This document shows positions 24,952 to 34,665 of a stretch of DNA of 64,000 nucleotides, piece after piece. This stretch comes from G963665185 sp049723905 (GTDB lineage Bacteria; Desulfobacterota; Desulfovibrionia; Desulfovibrionales; Desulfovibrionaceae): positions 2,046,001-2,110,000 of the forward strand of contig NZ_JBJKFD010000001.1 in the NCBI RefSeq assembly GCF_049723905.1, written 5' to 3'. The translations under genes and the position numbers were made by a program. Each line of letters opens with the position of its first letter. The stretch's first letter is position 1. Under the pieces are notes generated by a model. That model did not search any database, was not told where the DNA came from, and saw only the letters and a program-made list of their open reading frames with translations.

Positions 24952-25314
24952 CTAATCGGTCCAGGAGCCCCCCCCAGCCGTCAACATACGCTCGCGTATG
25001 CTCGGCGTGCACTCTTGGAGCTGTTTCTCGAAACATACACCACACACCGCGCCCGCGTTCCAGACGATGATGCCACGGGTAGCGACCAACACGTCCTCCA
25101 ACGCACCGGGCGCATGGGTGACAGCCACGCCGCACCCCTTGTCCACGCCCGGAGGACCATAACCGGAAATGAACTCGATCATCATCCCGGAAAAGCTCAG
25201 GTTGCGCAGAAAAAACTGTGCTTCCTGTTCAGCCGTTCCCTCCCCCACAACCATGGAGAATACGTGGGAAGATTCGAACTCGTACCGCTCATGTCGCCGT
25301 TGTTCTTCCGACAT
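24952..25314 (-). CDS. PilZ domain protein
   Basis: A 120-residue single-domain PilZ protein, a predicted cyclic-di-GMP receptor. The binding motifs are RRHER (RxxxR, residues 6-10) and NLSFSGM (D/NxSxxG, about 38-44). The start at 25314 has GAGG upstream and begins eight bases after the homoserine dehydrogenase stop, so it is probably co-transcribed with that gene. Its output target is unknown. A diguanylate cyclase is encoded at 45 kb. Confidence 0.85.
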   Translation of the reverse strand: MSEEQRRHERYEFESSHVFSMVVGEGTAEQEAQFFLRNLSFSGMMIEFISGYGPPGVDKGCGVAVTHAPGALEDVLVATRGIIVWNAGAVCGVCFEKQLQECTPSIRERMLTAGGGSWTD

Positions 25315-25321
25315 GTGGCCC

Positions 25322-26647
25322 TCACAGTATCCTGTAGTGCACAGTGGGCGCAGCAATGAAGTCCGTGTGTTCAATGGCGTCCAAGGTGGCTTTCACGCTG
25401 CCCATGGGCGCTTCGTGCGTGATGAAGACCACGGGCACCACTTCCTGATCGCCGTTGCCTTTCTGGATGGCCTGGGCAATGGAGATGTCGTGCTCGGCCA
25501 TGGCCGAGGCAATAGTCCCCATAACGCCCGGCCTGTCGGCCACGCTGAAACGAAAGTAATGCTGCGAAACCGCCTGTTCCGGCGGCAATATGTTGGCCGG
25601 AGGCAGCTCCGGCATGGTCCAGCCCGTGTTGTTGGGGCGGTCCTTGTCTTTGATGATGGCCATGACGTCCGAGAGCACGGCACTGCCCGTTGGCAAATCG
25701 CCCGCTCCCTGGCCGTGCAGCATGATGGGCCCCACGGCGTTGCCTTCTATGCGCACGGCATTATAGTTGCCGCCCACCCGGGCCAGCAGAAAGGTGTACT
25801 TGACCAGGGCGGGAAATACGCCCGCCTCGATGGCTCCGTCCACGTCGCGGGCCTGGCCTATGAGCTTGAGGCGGTAGCCGAACTCGCGGGCAAAGGAGAT
25901 ATCTTCCTTGGCCACGTTGCGGATGCCGCTTACCGGCAGATCCTCCAGGGCGTAGTGCTGCCCGAACGCCAGGCGCATAAGCAGCACCAGCTTGTGGGCC
26001 GTGTCCACACCGTCGATGTCGAAAGACGGGTCGGCTTCGGCATAGCCCAGTTCCTGAGCCTGGGCCAGGGCCGTGGAAAAATCCAGTCCATTGCTCGACA
26101 TTTCGGACAAAATGTAGTTGGCCGTGCCGTTCATGATGCCGGTCAGCTTCAAGATGCGGTTGGAGGCCAGGCTCTCCTTCAGGGTCTGGATAACCGGCAC
26201 CCCGCCCACGGAGCTGGCTTCGTAGTAGAGGCACAGGTTCTTTTCACGGGCCAGGGCGAAAAGCTCCTGGCCGCGTTCGGCCAGGAGCGCCTTGTTCGCC
26301 GTAACCACGTGCTTGCCCGCTTTCAGGGCAAGGGAGATGAGATCGTAGGCAGCCTCGATGCCACCCATCAGTTCCACGATGATGTCGATCTCGGGATCGT
26401 TCACCAGGTCTGCGGGGGTCGCGGTAAAGCGCACGGTGTTCTCGGGTGTACCCGATGTGGTAGTCGAAGTCGGGGTGTAAGTTCGGGTCTTGGTAAGATC
26501 GCGCACCAGAATGGTCTTGATCCTGATGTCGCAGCCCATACGCTGAATGATGCGTTCACGGTTCTCGTCGAGAATCCGCGCAAGCCCTGTTCCTACGGTG
26601 CCGAATCCGGCAATTCCGAGCACTGTGGCTTTTTTGCCCACGTTCAC
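25322..26647 (-). CDS. hom: Homoserine dehydrogenase
   Basis: A 441-residue NAD(P)-dependent enzyme that reduces aspartate semialdehyde to homoserine, the branch point to threonine and methionine. The Rossmann motif GIAGFGTVGTG is at residues 11-21, the catalytic region includes NGTANYILSEM and AEADPSFDIDGVDTAHKL, and an ACT domain (FRFSVADRPGVMGTIASAM, about 360-441) suggests feedback control by threonine. It begins with GTG at 26647, sharing one base with the aminotransferase stop, with GGAGGA as ribosome site. Confidence 0.96.
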   Translation of the reverse strand: MNVGKKATVLGIAGFGTVGTGLARILDENRERIIQRMGCDIRIKTILVRDLTKTRTYTPTSTTTSGTPENTVRFTATPADLVNDPEIDIIVELMGGIEAAYDLISLALKAGKHVVTANKALLAERGQELFALAREKNLCLYYEASSVGGVPVIQTLKESLASNRILKLTGIMNGTANYILSEMSSNGLDFSTALAQAQELGYAEADPSFDIDGVDTAHKLVLLMRLAFGQHYALEDLPVSGIRNVAKEDISFAREFGYRLKLIGQARDVDGAIEAGVFPALVKYTFLLARVGGNYNAVRIEGNAVGPIMLHGQGAGDLPTGSAVLSDVMAIIKDKDRPNNTGWTMPELPPANILPPEQAVSQHYFRFSVADRPGVMGTIASAMAEHDISIAQAIQKGNGDQEVVPVVFITHEAPMGSVKATLDAIEHTDFIAAPTVHYRIL

Positions 26648-27819
26648 TATCCTCCGATAACGTTCTTCAGGTTGCGTACAGCCTGGTTGATACGCTGCCG
26701 GTTTTCAACGAGTGCGAACCGAACATGGTCGTCGCTGTATTGTCCGAAGCCCAGCCCCGGGGAAACAGCAACCTTGCACTCGCGCAGCAGCAACTTGGAA
26801 AACTCGACCGACCCGAGATGTTTGAACTGGTCGGGAATCTCGGCCCAGGCAAACATGGTCGCCTTGGGCTTGGGGATTTCCCAGCCTATACGGGCCAAGC
26901 CTTCTATCAGGGCATCGCGCCTGTCCTGATGCACATCCATGATCTCGCGCACACATTCCTGCGGGCCGTTCAGGGCCACGGAAGCGGCAATCTGGATGGG
27001 TTGAAATATGCCATAGTCCAGGTAGCTCTTGATGCGCGTCAGCGCCTGGACCATGTCTTTGTTGCCACAGCAGAACCCCACGCGCCATCCGGCCATGGAG
27101 TAGCTTTTGGTCAGGGAAAAGAACTCTACGCCCACATCCTTTGCACCCTTGGCCTGGAGAAAGCTGGGGGCTTCGTATCCGTCAAAGGTGAAATCCGCGT
27201 ATGCAAAGTCGTGGATGACCCAAATGCCGTGTTCCTTGGCGAAGTCCACGATTTTCTGAAAAAAGTCCACATCCACACATTGGGTGGTGGGGTTGTGCGG
27301 GAAATTTATGACCAGCAGCTTGGGCTTGGGCCAGGTCTGACGCACAGCCATTTCCAGATCTTCAATGAAATCCCGGCCTGCGCCAATGGGAATGCGGCGC
27401 ACATCCGCCCCGGCAATGATGGAGGCATAGGGGTGGATGGGATAGGACGGGTCCGGGGCAAAAACCACGTCGCCAGGCTGCAGCATAACCAGCGCCAGGT
27501 GGGAAAGCCCTTCCTTGGCGCCCATGGTGACCACGGCTTCCATGTCCGGGTCGATTTCCACTTCAAAACGGTTTGCGTACCAGTCTGCTATGGCCTTGCG
27601 CAGGCCCTTGATCCCCTTGGATGCACTGTAGCGATGGTTGACCGCCTTGCGGGACGCTTCGCACAGCTTGTCCACTATATGTTGCGGCGTGGGCATATCG
27701 GGATTGCCCATGCCCAAATCAATGACATCGTCGCCCTGGTGGCGGAGTTTCATTTTGAGCTCGTTGACCTGGGCGAACACGTACGGCGGAAGCCTGTGAA
27801 CGCGGGGAAACTGGTGCAT
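26647..27819 (-). CDS. Class I aminotransferase (AlaC-like, probable alanine transaminase)
   Basis: A 390-residue PLP enzyme. The lysine that binds PLP is in SLTKSYSMAGWRVGF; NFPHNPTTQ, DFAYADFTFDGY and DLGMGNPDMPTP are other family blocks. The closest well-known type is E. coli AlaC (glutamate-pyruvate transaminase), although in this operon with homoserine dehydrogenase a role with aspartate-family amino acids is possible. The start at 27819 (MHQFPRVHRLP) has AAGGAGAA upstream. It is the first gene of the leftward aminotransferase-hom-pilZ group. Confidence 0.9.
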   Translation of the reverse strand: MHQFPRVHRLPPYVFAQVNELKMKLRHQGDDVIDLGMGNPDMPTPQHIVDKLCEASRKAVNHRYSASKGIKGLRKAIADWYANRFEVEIDPDMEAVVTMGAKEGLSHLALVMLQPGDVVFAPDPSYPIHPYASIIAGADVRRIPIGAGRDFIEDLEMAVRQTWPKPKLLVINFPHNPTTQCVDVDFFQKIVDFAKEHGIWVIHDFAYADFTFDGYEAPSFLQAKGAKDVGVEFFSLTKSYSMAGWRVGFCCGNKDMVQALTRIKSYLDYGIFQPIQIAASVALNGPQECVREIMDVHQDRRDALIEGLARIGWEIPKPKATMFAWAEIPDQFKHLGSVEFSKLLLRECKVAVSPGLGFGQYSDDHVRFALVENRQRINQAVRNLKNVIGG

Positions 27820-28106
27820 ACTCGAATTCTCCTTGTGTCGAGTGGTTTGAACTCTAAATTTTATCACCCGGATTTGAAAAGAGTCAAAACCACAAAAAAA
27901 AGGATTCTATGGAAATCTTTTACTTTTCTGAAAAACACCCCTCTTGAATTTGGGAATGATGAAAACATACATCCAAGAAATACCTGCTAGAAGGCAATCG
28001 AGCAATTTTTTTCATGCATGGCCGGGAATCCGCATCCCTTCTATGTTTCCGGGCAAAGGCATTCCATGGAGGCCCGCAACGGCGGAAAAATACTTCAAAA
28101 AACCGG

Positions 28107-31100
28107 TCAGGGAAGAAAGGTCCGGATGATGTTGACCGGAAGATTCAGGATGTCCTTGAAGATGGAAACACCCGTTGCCTGGATGGCGCCCATGGCGCTT
28201 ACCCCCACCTTTACGTCGTCCCATGGGCCGACCATGCGCACGGGTATGGTGGCCGTGTTCAGGTACTGCATGGTCAGGGTGTAATCCAGAAACTCAAGAT
28301 ACAGGTCGCAGAACCCCTTGCCCGAAGCGGAAAAGATGACCGGCTGGTTGATGACCAGATCGTCGCTTGTGGCAACGCCGTCCAGCACCTTGAGGGAAAT
28401 GCTGGCCTTGCTGAAATGCGTCCACGGGTCCTTGCGGTCCTTGGGGCCGAGGTTTCCCTGGTCCAGAAAATTTTCCACGCTCAGTTCCGGCTGCCTGGGT
28501 GTCGAGCGGTCCGAGCCAAAGTTGTAGGCTCCGTTACCCATCTTGAGCGCACCCCAGCCAGCCAGGCTTTGCAGCAGGTCCAGGTTGGTGGGGCCGTGGC
28601 CGTTCAGGTTCAGTGAAAAGTCGGCCTTGCCGCGGATGTAATCCTTTCCGGCCATCTCTTCCAACATGCCGCCCATTTCAAAGCCACGGACCTCGGCCTG
28701 GGTGGAGAACTGCAGCTCATCGCCCAGGGCCTTGAAATACAAGGTACCCTTGACCCTGCCGCCCTTGAAAAATGCCGTCGTGTCGGTAACGGCAAGCAGG
28801 CCGTCCTTTACGGAGACCCGGCTTTGGCAATTGGTGTAGGTCATGCTGTAGATGGTCAGCTTGTCGATCTGCACTTCGCCCATAAAATCGAGCTTGCGGA
28901 TCATATCCACGGGATAGACCACGGGCTCGAGCATGCCGGTGGGCGCGGGAAGATACCGGTTGTAGTTGAATTCGTTGCCCGAAAGTTTGGTCTTCACCTG
29001 GGGCCACTCGAATCCCGAAACATCCACGGTCCCTTCCAGCACGGTCTGGTCCAGCACAAAGCGCATCTCCTCCAGCCTGGTCTGAGGAGCCTTTTTGCCG
29101 TCACCGGCCTGCCAGTCGAAATCCGAGGCAAGGGCCATGTTGCGCAGGGCGGTATCGTCCTTGAGCTTGAACGTGCCCCCGCCCAAGGTTTTGATGAGCT
29201 CGCGCGGATTAAAGTCGTTGAGTGCAAAATGTCCCGAGGCCCGCAGGGGCTTTTCCCCGAACTGCAAACTGCCGGAGGCATCCAGATGCAGCCCCAGGGC
29301 CATTGCCACGGCCCGGTCCACCGTCAGTATCCGACGTTCGCCGTCCAAGGAGAACGTTCCGTTCAGCTGGGCATGCTGCGAAAAGACGCCGGTAGGGGAG
29401 GAGTCGGGAGCAGCGGACACGTTTTTCTTGCCAAGCACGTCTTTTGTGCCAGACGCGCCATTCTTGCCAGCCGCGCCATTTATCGCAACCGCCCCTTCCG
29501 GCAGATATTCAAGCTGCAGACGGCCCTTTTCCAAAGACGAGGCCCCGCAATGTGAAGGCTTGAGCCAGGCTATGGCGTCGGCTTCCAGCTTGAGGCTGCC
29601 CCGCCGGTCGTCCCCCATGTCCACGGCGGTACCGCCGCGCAGGGAAAGGTCAAAAACCGGCCTGTTCCAATCACTTTCTTTCCGCCCGGAAAAACCCAGC
29701 ACCGCCGTTGTTTTCCTCAGCGGGAACAGCTCCGCGCCGCTCTTGGCATCTTTTTTACCAAGTGCTTTGGCCCGGCTTCCGTCGGAAACGGGCACAAAAC
29801 GCAGCTTTGCCTGCCCCGAACTGCCGGACAGCCACTGGCCCAATGTCGCCCCTTTGCCCGAGGCGCTCACTTCGGCCCGCACCCGGCCTGCCGGAATACG
29901 GGAGGCCTGTTTTTTGCCCACCAGCTGGGCAAGCCACGGCATGGAACGGGTATCCCAATCACTGGCAAGCAGATGCAGATTCAGAACATTGCCCTGTTCC
30001 TTCCGGACCGCGCTCAGAGAAACCGTTCCCCCATGCACCTGGGCGTTGAACCGCAACTCGGCACCGGCCTCTGTGCCGGTATCCACAGCCAGGTCCAAAT
30101 TGCGAACGTTCTGTCCACCCACCCGCAACTCGTCCAGCTGCACGCGCCCCTTGAACCGGGAGTCATTGCCGGAAGGCTGCAAACTGACAGCCCCGACCGT
30201 GTCCGCAGGGCAGGCCCTGCTTGGACGTTCGGCCCCCAGCGCGCCAAGGAAAACAGACAGCTTGTCCAGGTCCACACGGCGTGTCTTGGCAAAAAATGTG
30301 ACTTCCGGATGGGAAAAACTCTGCACGTCGAGATCGAGCTGCAACACGTCACCGTTCACGCCCAGGCGGGCGGAACGAGTCTTGAACGAATCATCCGTGC
30401 CTTCGAAGTCAAAAAGGGCCGAGACAGGCCGCCAGGTCTTTCCATCCGGGAGTTTGGGAATATCCAGGCCAAAGGTGGCAATGAGATCCGACGGATTGAA
30501 CCGGGGGATGTCGCAGGTGCCCCGGTAGCTGTCCACCCTGCCGTTCACATTCAGGCTTGTGGTAAATATGGCGGCGTCGCCCTGGCGGGTCGTGCCGCTG
30601 CTGTTCAACGAGGTGCCCAGAATGCGCAGCTGCCCCTGCACGGACAGATCGTCTTCGAAAACCTGCATGCGCAGGGAGGACATCAGCCTGCCTTTGGCAA
30701 AATTCGCGGCCAGACGACGCACCTGGAACAGGCCGCCGTGGGCCGAAACATCCAGCGTGGCATTGCTGGCCTGCACCTTCCCGGCGCGGATATCATCCAC
30801 ATTGCACAGCAAATCCAGATTCAGACGACGCAGCACGTCGCGCAACGGACGGCCTCGTTCCTTTCCATACAACGGATTGCGCGGGCTCTGTGCACCCATG
30901 GCATCGGGCGCGCTCCATTTGTTCAGATCCAGGCTGTCCAGATGCAGATCCAGCGCGGTCCACGGGTCGGCCACCCATTGGGTGAACAGCGAGGCTGAAA
31001 AATCCGATCCGGCAACCGTTCCCGTGGCTTTGGAAACAGCAAGCTCCGTCCCGTTGAGGCTGAAACGGCCGAGAAGCTCCACCTCCTTATCCAGGGCTCT

Positions 31101-32129
31101 GGGTGGACGCATCCCCAGACGGCGCAGCAACCGGGCCGGCTTCTCCGCCTTGAGCTGAAATTCTCCGTCCACTTCCGGCACCAGGGGGAGAGAGCTGTTG
31201 CCGTTGTTTCCGGTCAGGTCTCCCAAGGCAAGCCGCCCGGCCCCGTTCAGCCCGACATGCAGTCCTTCGCTTTCCACCTTGGCCTCGCGCAGGACAAGAT
31301 TGCCGCTCTGGCTGTCCCAGGCACCCGCAGCGGAAAATTCACTATCAACACTTTCTCCGGAGGCCGTGTCCAGCATGCCGGTGCTGTGCACCTGCATGTC
31401 GTCAATACGGAAATCCCGCAGCAGCCGGTCACACTTTCCCCTGCCGTCCAGGGACATCCAGCCCCTGACGGAACGCAACGGAGCGTTCTCGCCCAAGGAA
31501 ACCAGATACCCGCCGTGCAGGGAAAAGATGTCGCCGCCTTCACGTTCGGTTACGGCCAGGGTTGCATTGGAAATATCCACGAACCATCCCCGGACCGCGT
31601 CGCTGTAGTGCACCCCCAGGTTATCCGCGCGCACCCCGGAAGGGGTAAAGGAAAAGGTCCAGTCCCCCACGGACGCATTGCCTGCCCCGGCAGCACCAGC
31701 CTCGGGGAGTTCGTCCGGATCGGGGGCTCCCTGTGCTTCACGGCGCAGGTTCACCTTCACATCGTCCAGCTCAATGGCCTTGAACTCCACCCGATGCGAA
31801 AACAGCGGAAACAGACGGACTTCTACCCGAGCCCTGCCCACGGACAGCAACGGAGCGGGCCCCACCCCCGAGCCCAGCACATGCGGGTTTTCTCCTTCCA
31901 GCCCGGAAAGAGTGGCGTCGTTGCACTCGAACCCGAAGGTCGGCACCAGGGAAAGCCGGACATCGCCGTCAAAAACGGCGGTACGGCCCGAAACATTGTA
32001 AATGTACTGGGACAGGGCATTCTTGAGCAGAGAAGTATTTACCAGTGCCGGGCCGAATACGACCAGCACGGTTGCCAACAGGAGTCCGCCCAGGACGGAA
32101 ATAAGGGGGAAAGCGTAACGTTTTTTCAT
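28107..32129 (-). CDS. Giant AsmA family protein
   Basis: A 1340-residue envelope protein. One N-terminal transmembrane segment (FPLISVLGGLLLATVLVVFG) is followed by an AsmA-type start (ALVNTSLLKNALSQYIYNVSGRTAVFDGDVRLSLVPTFGFECND), a long stretch of beta strands, and a C-terminal AsmA-like segment (RGKADFSLNLNGHGPTNLDLLQSLAGWGALKMGNG). Such proteins form long grooves that carry lipids between inner and outer membranes. The ATG at 32129 is chosen for the anchor that follows; ribosome signals are weak at all candidate starts. It is larger than E. coli AsmA (about 600). It is monocistronic as far as visible. Confidence 0.88.
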   Translation of the reverse strand: MKKRYAFPLISVLGGLLLATVLVVFGPALVNTSLLKNALSQYIYNVSGRTAVFDGDVRLSLVPTFGFECNDATLSGLEGENPHVLGSGVGPAPLLSVGRARVEVRLFPLFSHRVEFKAIELDDVKVNLRREAQGAPDPDELPEAGAAGAGNASVGDWTFSFTPSGVRADNLGVHYSDAVRGWFVDISNATLAVTEREGGDIFSLHGGYLVSLGENAPLRSVRGWMSLDGRGKCDRLLRDFRIDDMQVHSTGMLDTASGESVDSEFSAAGAWDSQSGNLVLREAKVESEGLHVGLNGAGRLALGDLTGNNGNSSLPLVPEVDGEFQLKAEKPARLLRRLGMRPPRALDKEVELLGRFSLNGTELAVSKATGTVAGSDFSASLFTQWVADPWTALDLHLDSLDLNKWSAPDAMGAQSPRNPLYGKERGRPLRDVLRRLNLDLLCNVDDIRAGKVQASNATLDVSAHGGLFQVRRLAANFAKGRLMSSLRMQVFEDDLSVQGQLRILGTSLNSSGTTRQGDAAIFTTSLNVNGRVDSYRGTCDIPRFNPSDLIATFGLDIPKLPDGKTWRPVSALFDFEGTDDSFKTRSARLGVNGDVLQLDLDVQSFSHPEVTFFAKTRRVDLDKLSVFLGALGAERPSRACPADTVGAVSLQPSGNDSRFKGRVQLDELRVGGQNVRNLDLAVDTGTEAGAELRFNAQVHGGTVSLSAVRKEQGNVLNLHLLASDWDTRSMPWLAQLVGKKQASRIPAGRVRAEVSASGKGATLGQWLSGSSGQAKLRFVPVSDGSRAKALGKKDAKSGAELFPLRKTTAVLGFSGRKESDWNRPVFDLSLRGGTAVDMGDDRRGSLKLEADAIAWLKPSHCGASSLEKGRLQLEYLPEGAVAINGAAGKNGASGTKDVLGKKNVSAAPDSSPTGVFSQHAQLNGTFSLDGERRILTVDRAVAMALGLHLDASGSLQFGEKPLRASGHFALNDFNPRELIKTLGGGTFKLKDDTALRNMALASDFDWQAGDGKKAPQTRLEEMRFVLDQTVLEGTVDVSGFEWPQVKTKLSGNEFNYNRYLPAPTGMLEPVVYPVDMIRKLDFMGEVQIDKLTIYSMTYTNCQSRVSVKDGLLAVTDTTAFFKGGRVKGTLYFKALGDELQFSTQAEVRGFEMGGMLEEMAGKDYIRGKADFSLNLNGHGPTNLDLLQSLAGWGALKMGNGAYNFGSDRSTPRQPELSVENFLDQGNLGPKDRKDPWTHFSKASISLKVLDGVATSDDLVINQPVIFSASGKGFCDLYLEFLDYTLTMQYLNTATIPVRMVGPWDDVKVGVSAMGAIQATGVSIFKDILNLPVNIIRTFLP

Positions 32130-32344
32130 GCAGTTGCCGGAAACGGGATCATCAGTTTCCGTCCTTTTACTTGTATACGCAACTCCACGCCTTGTCATTG
32201 AAAACCGGGATCAAAACAAAGAGGGCGAATAATGCGCCCTTTCTTGCTCAAAACTGGCGCAAAAATATCCATTGCTAAAATAATTTTTGTCCCATCTATT
32301 CAAAACATGCTGAATTAAAAGAACTTTTCAAAAAAGAATTATTC

Positions 32345-32359
32345 TGGAATGATCTTTGC
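32345..32359 (+). promoter_or_regulatory. Candidate sigma-54 promoter for the MinD/NifX-like cluster
   Basis: TGGAATGATCTTTGC has GG and GC at exact -24/-12 spacing and continues as TTGCTT, but lacks the C of TGGC. The start point would be near 32371, 27 bases before the DUF5320 ATG. In Desulfovibrio vulgaris the orp genes, which encode similar ATPases, are sigma-54 dependent. Confidence 0.55.
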
Positions 32360-32397
32360 TTCAGATGAGACATCAAACTCAATCAAGGAGGAACACT

Positions 32398-32676
32398 ATG
32401 CCAGGAATGAACGGAACAGGTCCTACAGGACAAGGTCCCATGAGCGGACGCGGAATGGGTCGTTGCGGCACAGGCATGGGCCGTTGCGGCATGGGCCGTG
32501 GGCTCGGCGGTCGCGGCCGTGGCATGGGCGGCGGAATGGGAAGCGGCATGGGCCGTGGAATGGGAATGAACCAGCAGGCCTCCCAGCCCGAAACCGAGGC
32601 TGAACTCCAGGACCGGCTGCAAAGGCTGGAACAGGAAGCCCAAGACATCCGCGAACGGCTCACCCCGCAAGAATAG
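32398..32676 (+). CDS. DUF5320 Gly/Met/Arg-rich small protein
   Basis: A 92-residue protein starting MPGMNGTGPTGQGPMSGRGM, with a long Gly-Arg-Met-Cys region (C22 and C29 in MGRCG repeats) and a C-terminal coiled coil (ETEAELQDRLQRLEQEAQDIRERL). This is the pattern of DUF5320 proteins, found next to NifX/orange-protein and MinD-ferredoxin genes in sulfate reducers and methanogens. Role unknown; metal binding through Met and Cys is plausible. AAGGAGG precedes the ATG. It is the first gene after the candidate sigma-54 promoter. Confidence 0.85.
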   Translation: MPGMNGTGPTGQGPMSGRGMGRCGTGMGRCGMGRGLGGRGRGMGGGMGSGMGRGMGMNQQASQPETEAELQDRLQRLEQEAQDIRERLTPQE

Positions 32677-32690
32677 TGGAAGGACCGCGA

Positions 32691-32760
32691 CCGGAAAACC
32701 ACGGTTTTCTGAGACGCACACTCGCTCTTTCCGCCCTTTATGCCGCACGCGGCATGCAAC
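32691..32760 (+). repeat. Short relative of repeat family 2
   Basis: The dyad GAAAACCACGGTTTTC followed by a GCACACTCGCTCTTTCCGCC block and then GCATGCAAC resembles copies 1 and 2, but the end block is diverged. It lies 15 bases after the DUF5320 stop. Confidence 0.35.
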
Positions 32761-32896
32761 CTGACTGAATGGCCGGATCGCGCACCGGTCGCACAAGCAC
32801 AGGGAACAGGCCCCATTTCGGCCGTCCCCTTCACACAAAACGCTGACCAGGGCGTCCCGCACAGCTGCGCGACGGGGCGCCTGAGTAAAAATTTTT

Positions 32897-33778
32897 ATGA
32901 ACATCGCCATCGCCAGCGGCAAGGGAGGAACCGGCAAGACCACGGTAGCCGTCAACCTCGCCCGCGCCGCCACACTTGCCGGAGATTTCGTCTGCCTTGC
33001 CGACTGTGACGTGGAAGAACCCAATGCCCACGTCTTCCTCAACCCCAGATGGGAAAAGGAAACCGAACGGCACGTTCCGGTTCCGGCCATCGACACCGAA
33101 GCCTGCACAGGGGCCGCGTGTCTCCAATGCATCACCCAATGCCGCTTCAAGGCATTGCTCTGGATGGCCGACGAAGTCATGGTTTTTCCTGAGCTTTGCC
33201 ACGGATGCGGCCTGTGCGAACTGGTCTGTCCGGTCAATGCCATCTCCGAAACCACCCGGCTTATCGGCGTTACCAAGGAAGGCCGCGCGCATGGGCTTCA
33301 GGTTCATTCCGGCCTCCTGCGCATTGGCGAGGCCATGGCCCCGCCACTCATCAAGGAAGTAAAGAAACTTCCCCTGGAAATGCCGGAACATGCCTCCCGC
33401 ATTCTGGACTGTCCTCCCGGCACTGCCTGCTCTGCCGTCAACTCCCTGGATGGCGCGGACTTCGCCGTGCTGGTGGCCGAGTCCACCCCCTTCGGCCTGC
33501 ACGACCTCGACCTGGCCGTGCAGCTGGTACGCCATATGGAGCTGCCCTTCGGCGTGGTGCTCAACCGCGACGGCATGGGCGACGACCGGGTTCGCGAGTA
33601 CTGCGCAAAAGAACACATCCCCCTGCTGGCCGCCCTGCCCCACAGCATGGAGGCTGCCTCGGTCTACTCGCGCGGTGAACTCCTCGTGGACGCCCTGCCC
33701 GAGTTCCGGGAGCATTTCACCACCCTCTGGAAAGTCATCCGTCTGGCCGCCAAAGAGGCAAAAGGAGCCGCCTCATGA
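32897..33778 (+). CDS. MinD/Mrp-type ATPase with inserted ferredoxin domain (first of pair)
   Basis: A 293-residue P-loop ATPase. Walker A is SGKGGTGKTT (residues 7-16). Two cysteine clusters are inserted at about residues 72-112: CTGAACLQCITQC and CHGCGLCELVCP, consistent with two [4Fe-4S] clusters, the first having unusual spacing. DCPPGTACS is the Walker B/switch II region. Similar proteins belong to the orange-protein complex of Desulfovibrio and to Fe-S cluster carriers related to Mrp/NBP35. It overlaps the next gene by four bases. The ribosome site is weak. Confidence 0.92.
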   Translation: MNIAIASGKGGTGKTTVAVNLARAATLAGDFVCLADCDVEEPNAHVFLNPRWEKETERHVPVPAIDTEACTGAACLQCITQCRFKALLWMADEVMVFPELCHGCGLCELVCPVNAISETTRLIGVTKEGRAHGLQVHSGLLRIGEAMAPPLIKEVKKLPLEMPEHASRILDCPPGTACSAVNSLDGADFAVLVAESTPFGLHDLDLAVQLVRHMELPFGVVLNRDGMGDDRVREYCAKEHIPLLAALPHSMEAASVYSRGELLVDALPEFREHFTTLWKVIRLAAKEAKGAAS

Positions 33779-34632
33779 AAACCATCGTCATCATCAGCGG
33801 CAAGGGCGGCACGGGTAAAACCAGTGTAACCGCCGCACTCAGCGGACTCGGCCCCAAAAAGGTCATTGCCGACTGCGACGTGGACGCCGCAGACCTGCAC
33901 CTGGTGCTGAAGCCGCAAACCACCACGGCCCACGATTTCTACCAGGGCGAAACCGCATCCATCGATCCCACCGTCTGCACCCAATGCGGCCAGTGTAGAG
34001 AACATTGCCGCTTCGGGGCCATCAGCGACGACTTTGCCGTGCGCGAAGAACATTGCGAAGGCTGCGGCGTGTGCGCCTTTGTCTGCCCTGTACAGGCCGC
34101 GACCATGGCCCCCGCCCACTGCGGCTGGTGGTACACCTCGGAAACACGCTTCGGCCCCATGGTGCACGCCGCCCTGAAAATAGGCGCGGAAAACTCGGGC
34201 AAGCTCGTCACCACCGTACGCACGGAAGGAGACGCCATCGCCGAGCAGATCGGAGCCGAACTCGTGCTCGTGGACGGTTCGCCCGGCGTGGGCTGTCCGG
34301 TTATCGCCTCGCTCACCGGCGCGGACCTCGCCCTCATCGTCACCGAGCCCACCACCGCGGCAAAGCACGATTTTGAACGAGTGCTCGAACTGACGCACCA
34401 TTTTAAAATTCCGGCCGCCACGGTCATCAACAAAACCGGCATCAACCCGGACGTTGAAAAGGAACTTGAAAATCTTTGCGCCAAGCAGGACATTGTTCTG
34501 GCCGGACGCCTGCCCTACGATACCGCAGTGGCCGACGCCCAGATTCACGGACGCACCATTTGCGAACACGATCCCGACGGCCTGGGCAAAAACATCCAGG
34601 CCATCTGGAACACATTGGAAAAACAACTGTAA
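33775..34632 (+). CDS. MinD/Mrp-type ATPase with inserted ferredoxin domain (second of pair)
   Basis: A 285-residue paralogue of the preceding protein, overlapping it at ATGA. Walker A is SGKGGTGKTS (residues 7-16); the cysteine clusters CTQCGQCREHC and CEGCGVCAFVCP are regular [4Fe-4S] ligand sets. VDGSPGVGCPVIASLTGAD is the switch region. Two different subunits encoded side by side suggest a heterodimer. Together with the NifX-like gene downstream this matches the gene content of orp operons; a role in inserting or moving a metal cluster is inferred. Confidence 0.92.
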   Translation: MKTIVIISGKGGTGKTSVTAALSGLGPKKVIADCDVDAADLHLVLKPQTTTAHDFYQGETASIDPTVCTQCGQCREHCRFGAISDDFAVREEHCEGCGVCAFVCPVQAATMAPAHCGWWYTSETRFGPMVHAALKIGAENSGKLVTTVRTEGDAIAEQIGAELVLVDGSPGVGCPVIASLTGADLALIVTEPTTAAKHDFERVLELTHHFKIPAATVINKTGINPDVEKELENLCAKQDIVLAGRLPYDTAVADAQIHGRTICEHDPDGLGKNIQAIWNTLEKQL

Positions 34633-34665
34633 ACCAAGCCAAACAAACCATCAGGAGGACATACA

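Noticed and set aside
25261..25290. GATTCGAACTC resembling a tRNA T-arm
   Set aside because: It lies inside the PilZ gene and no acceptor or anticodon stems can be folded around it.
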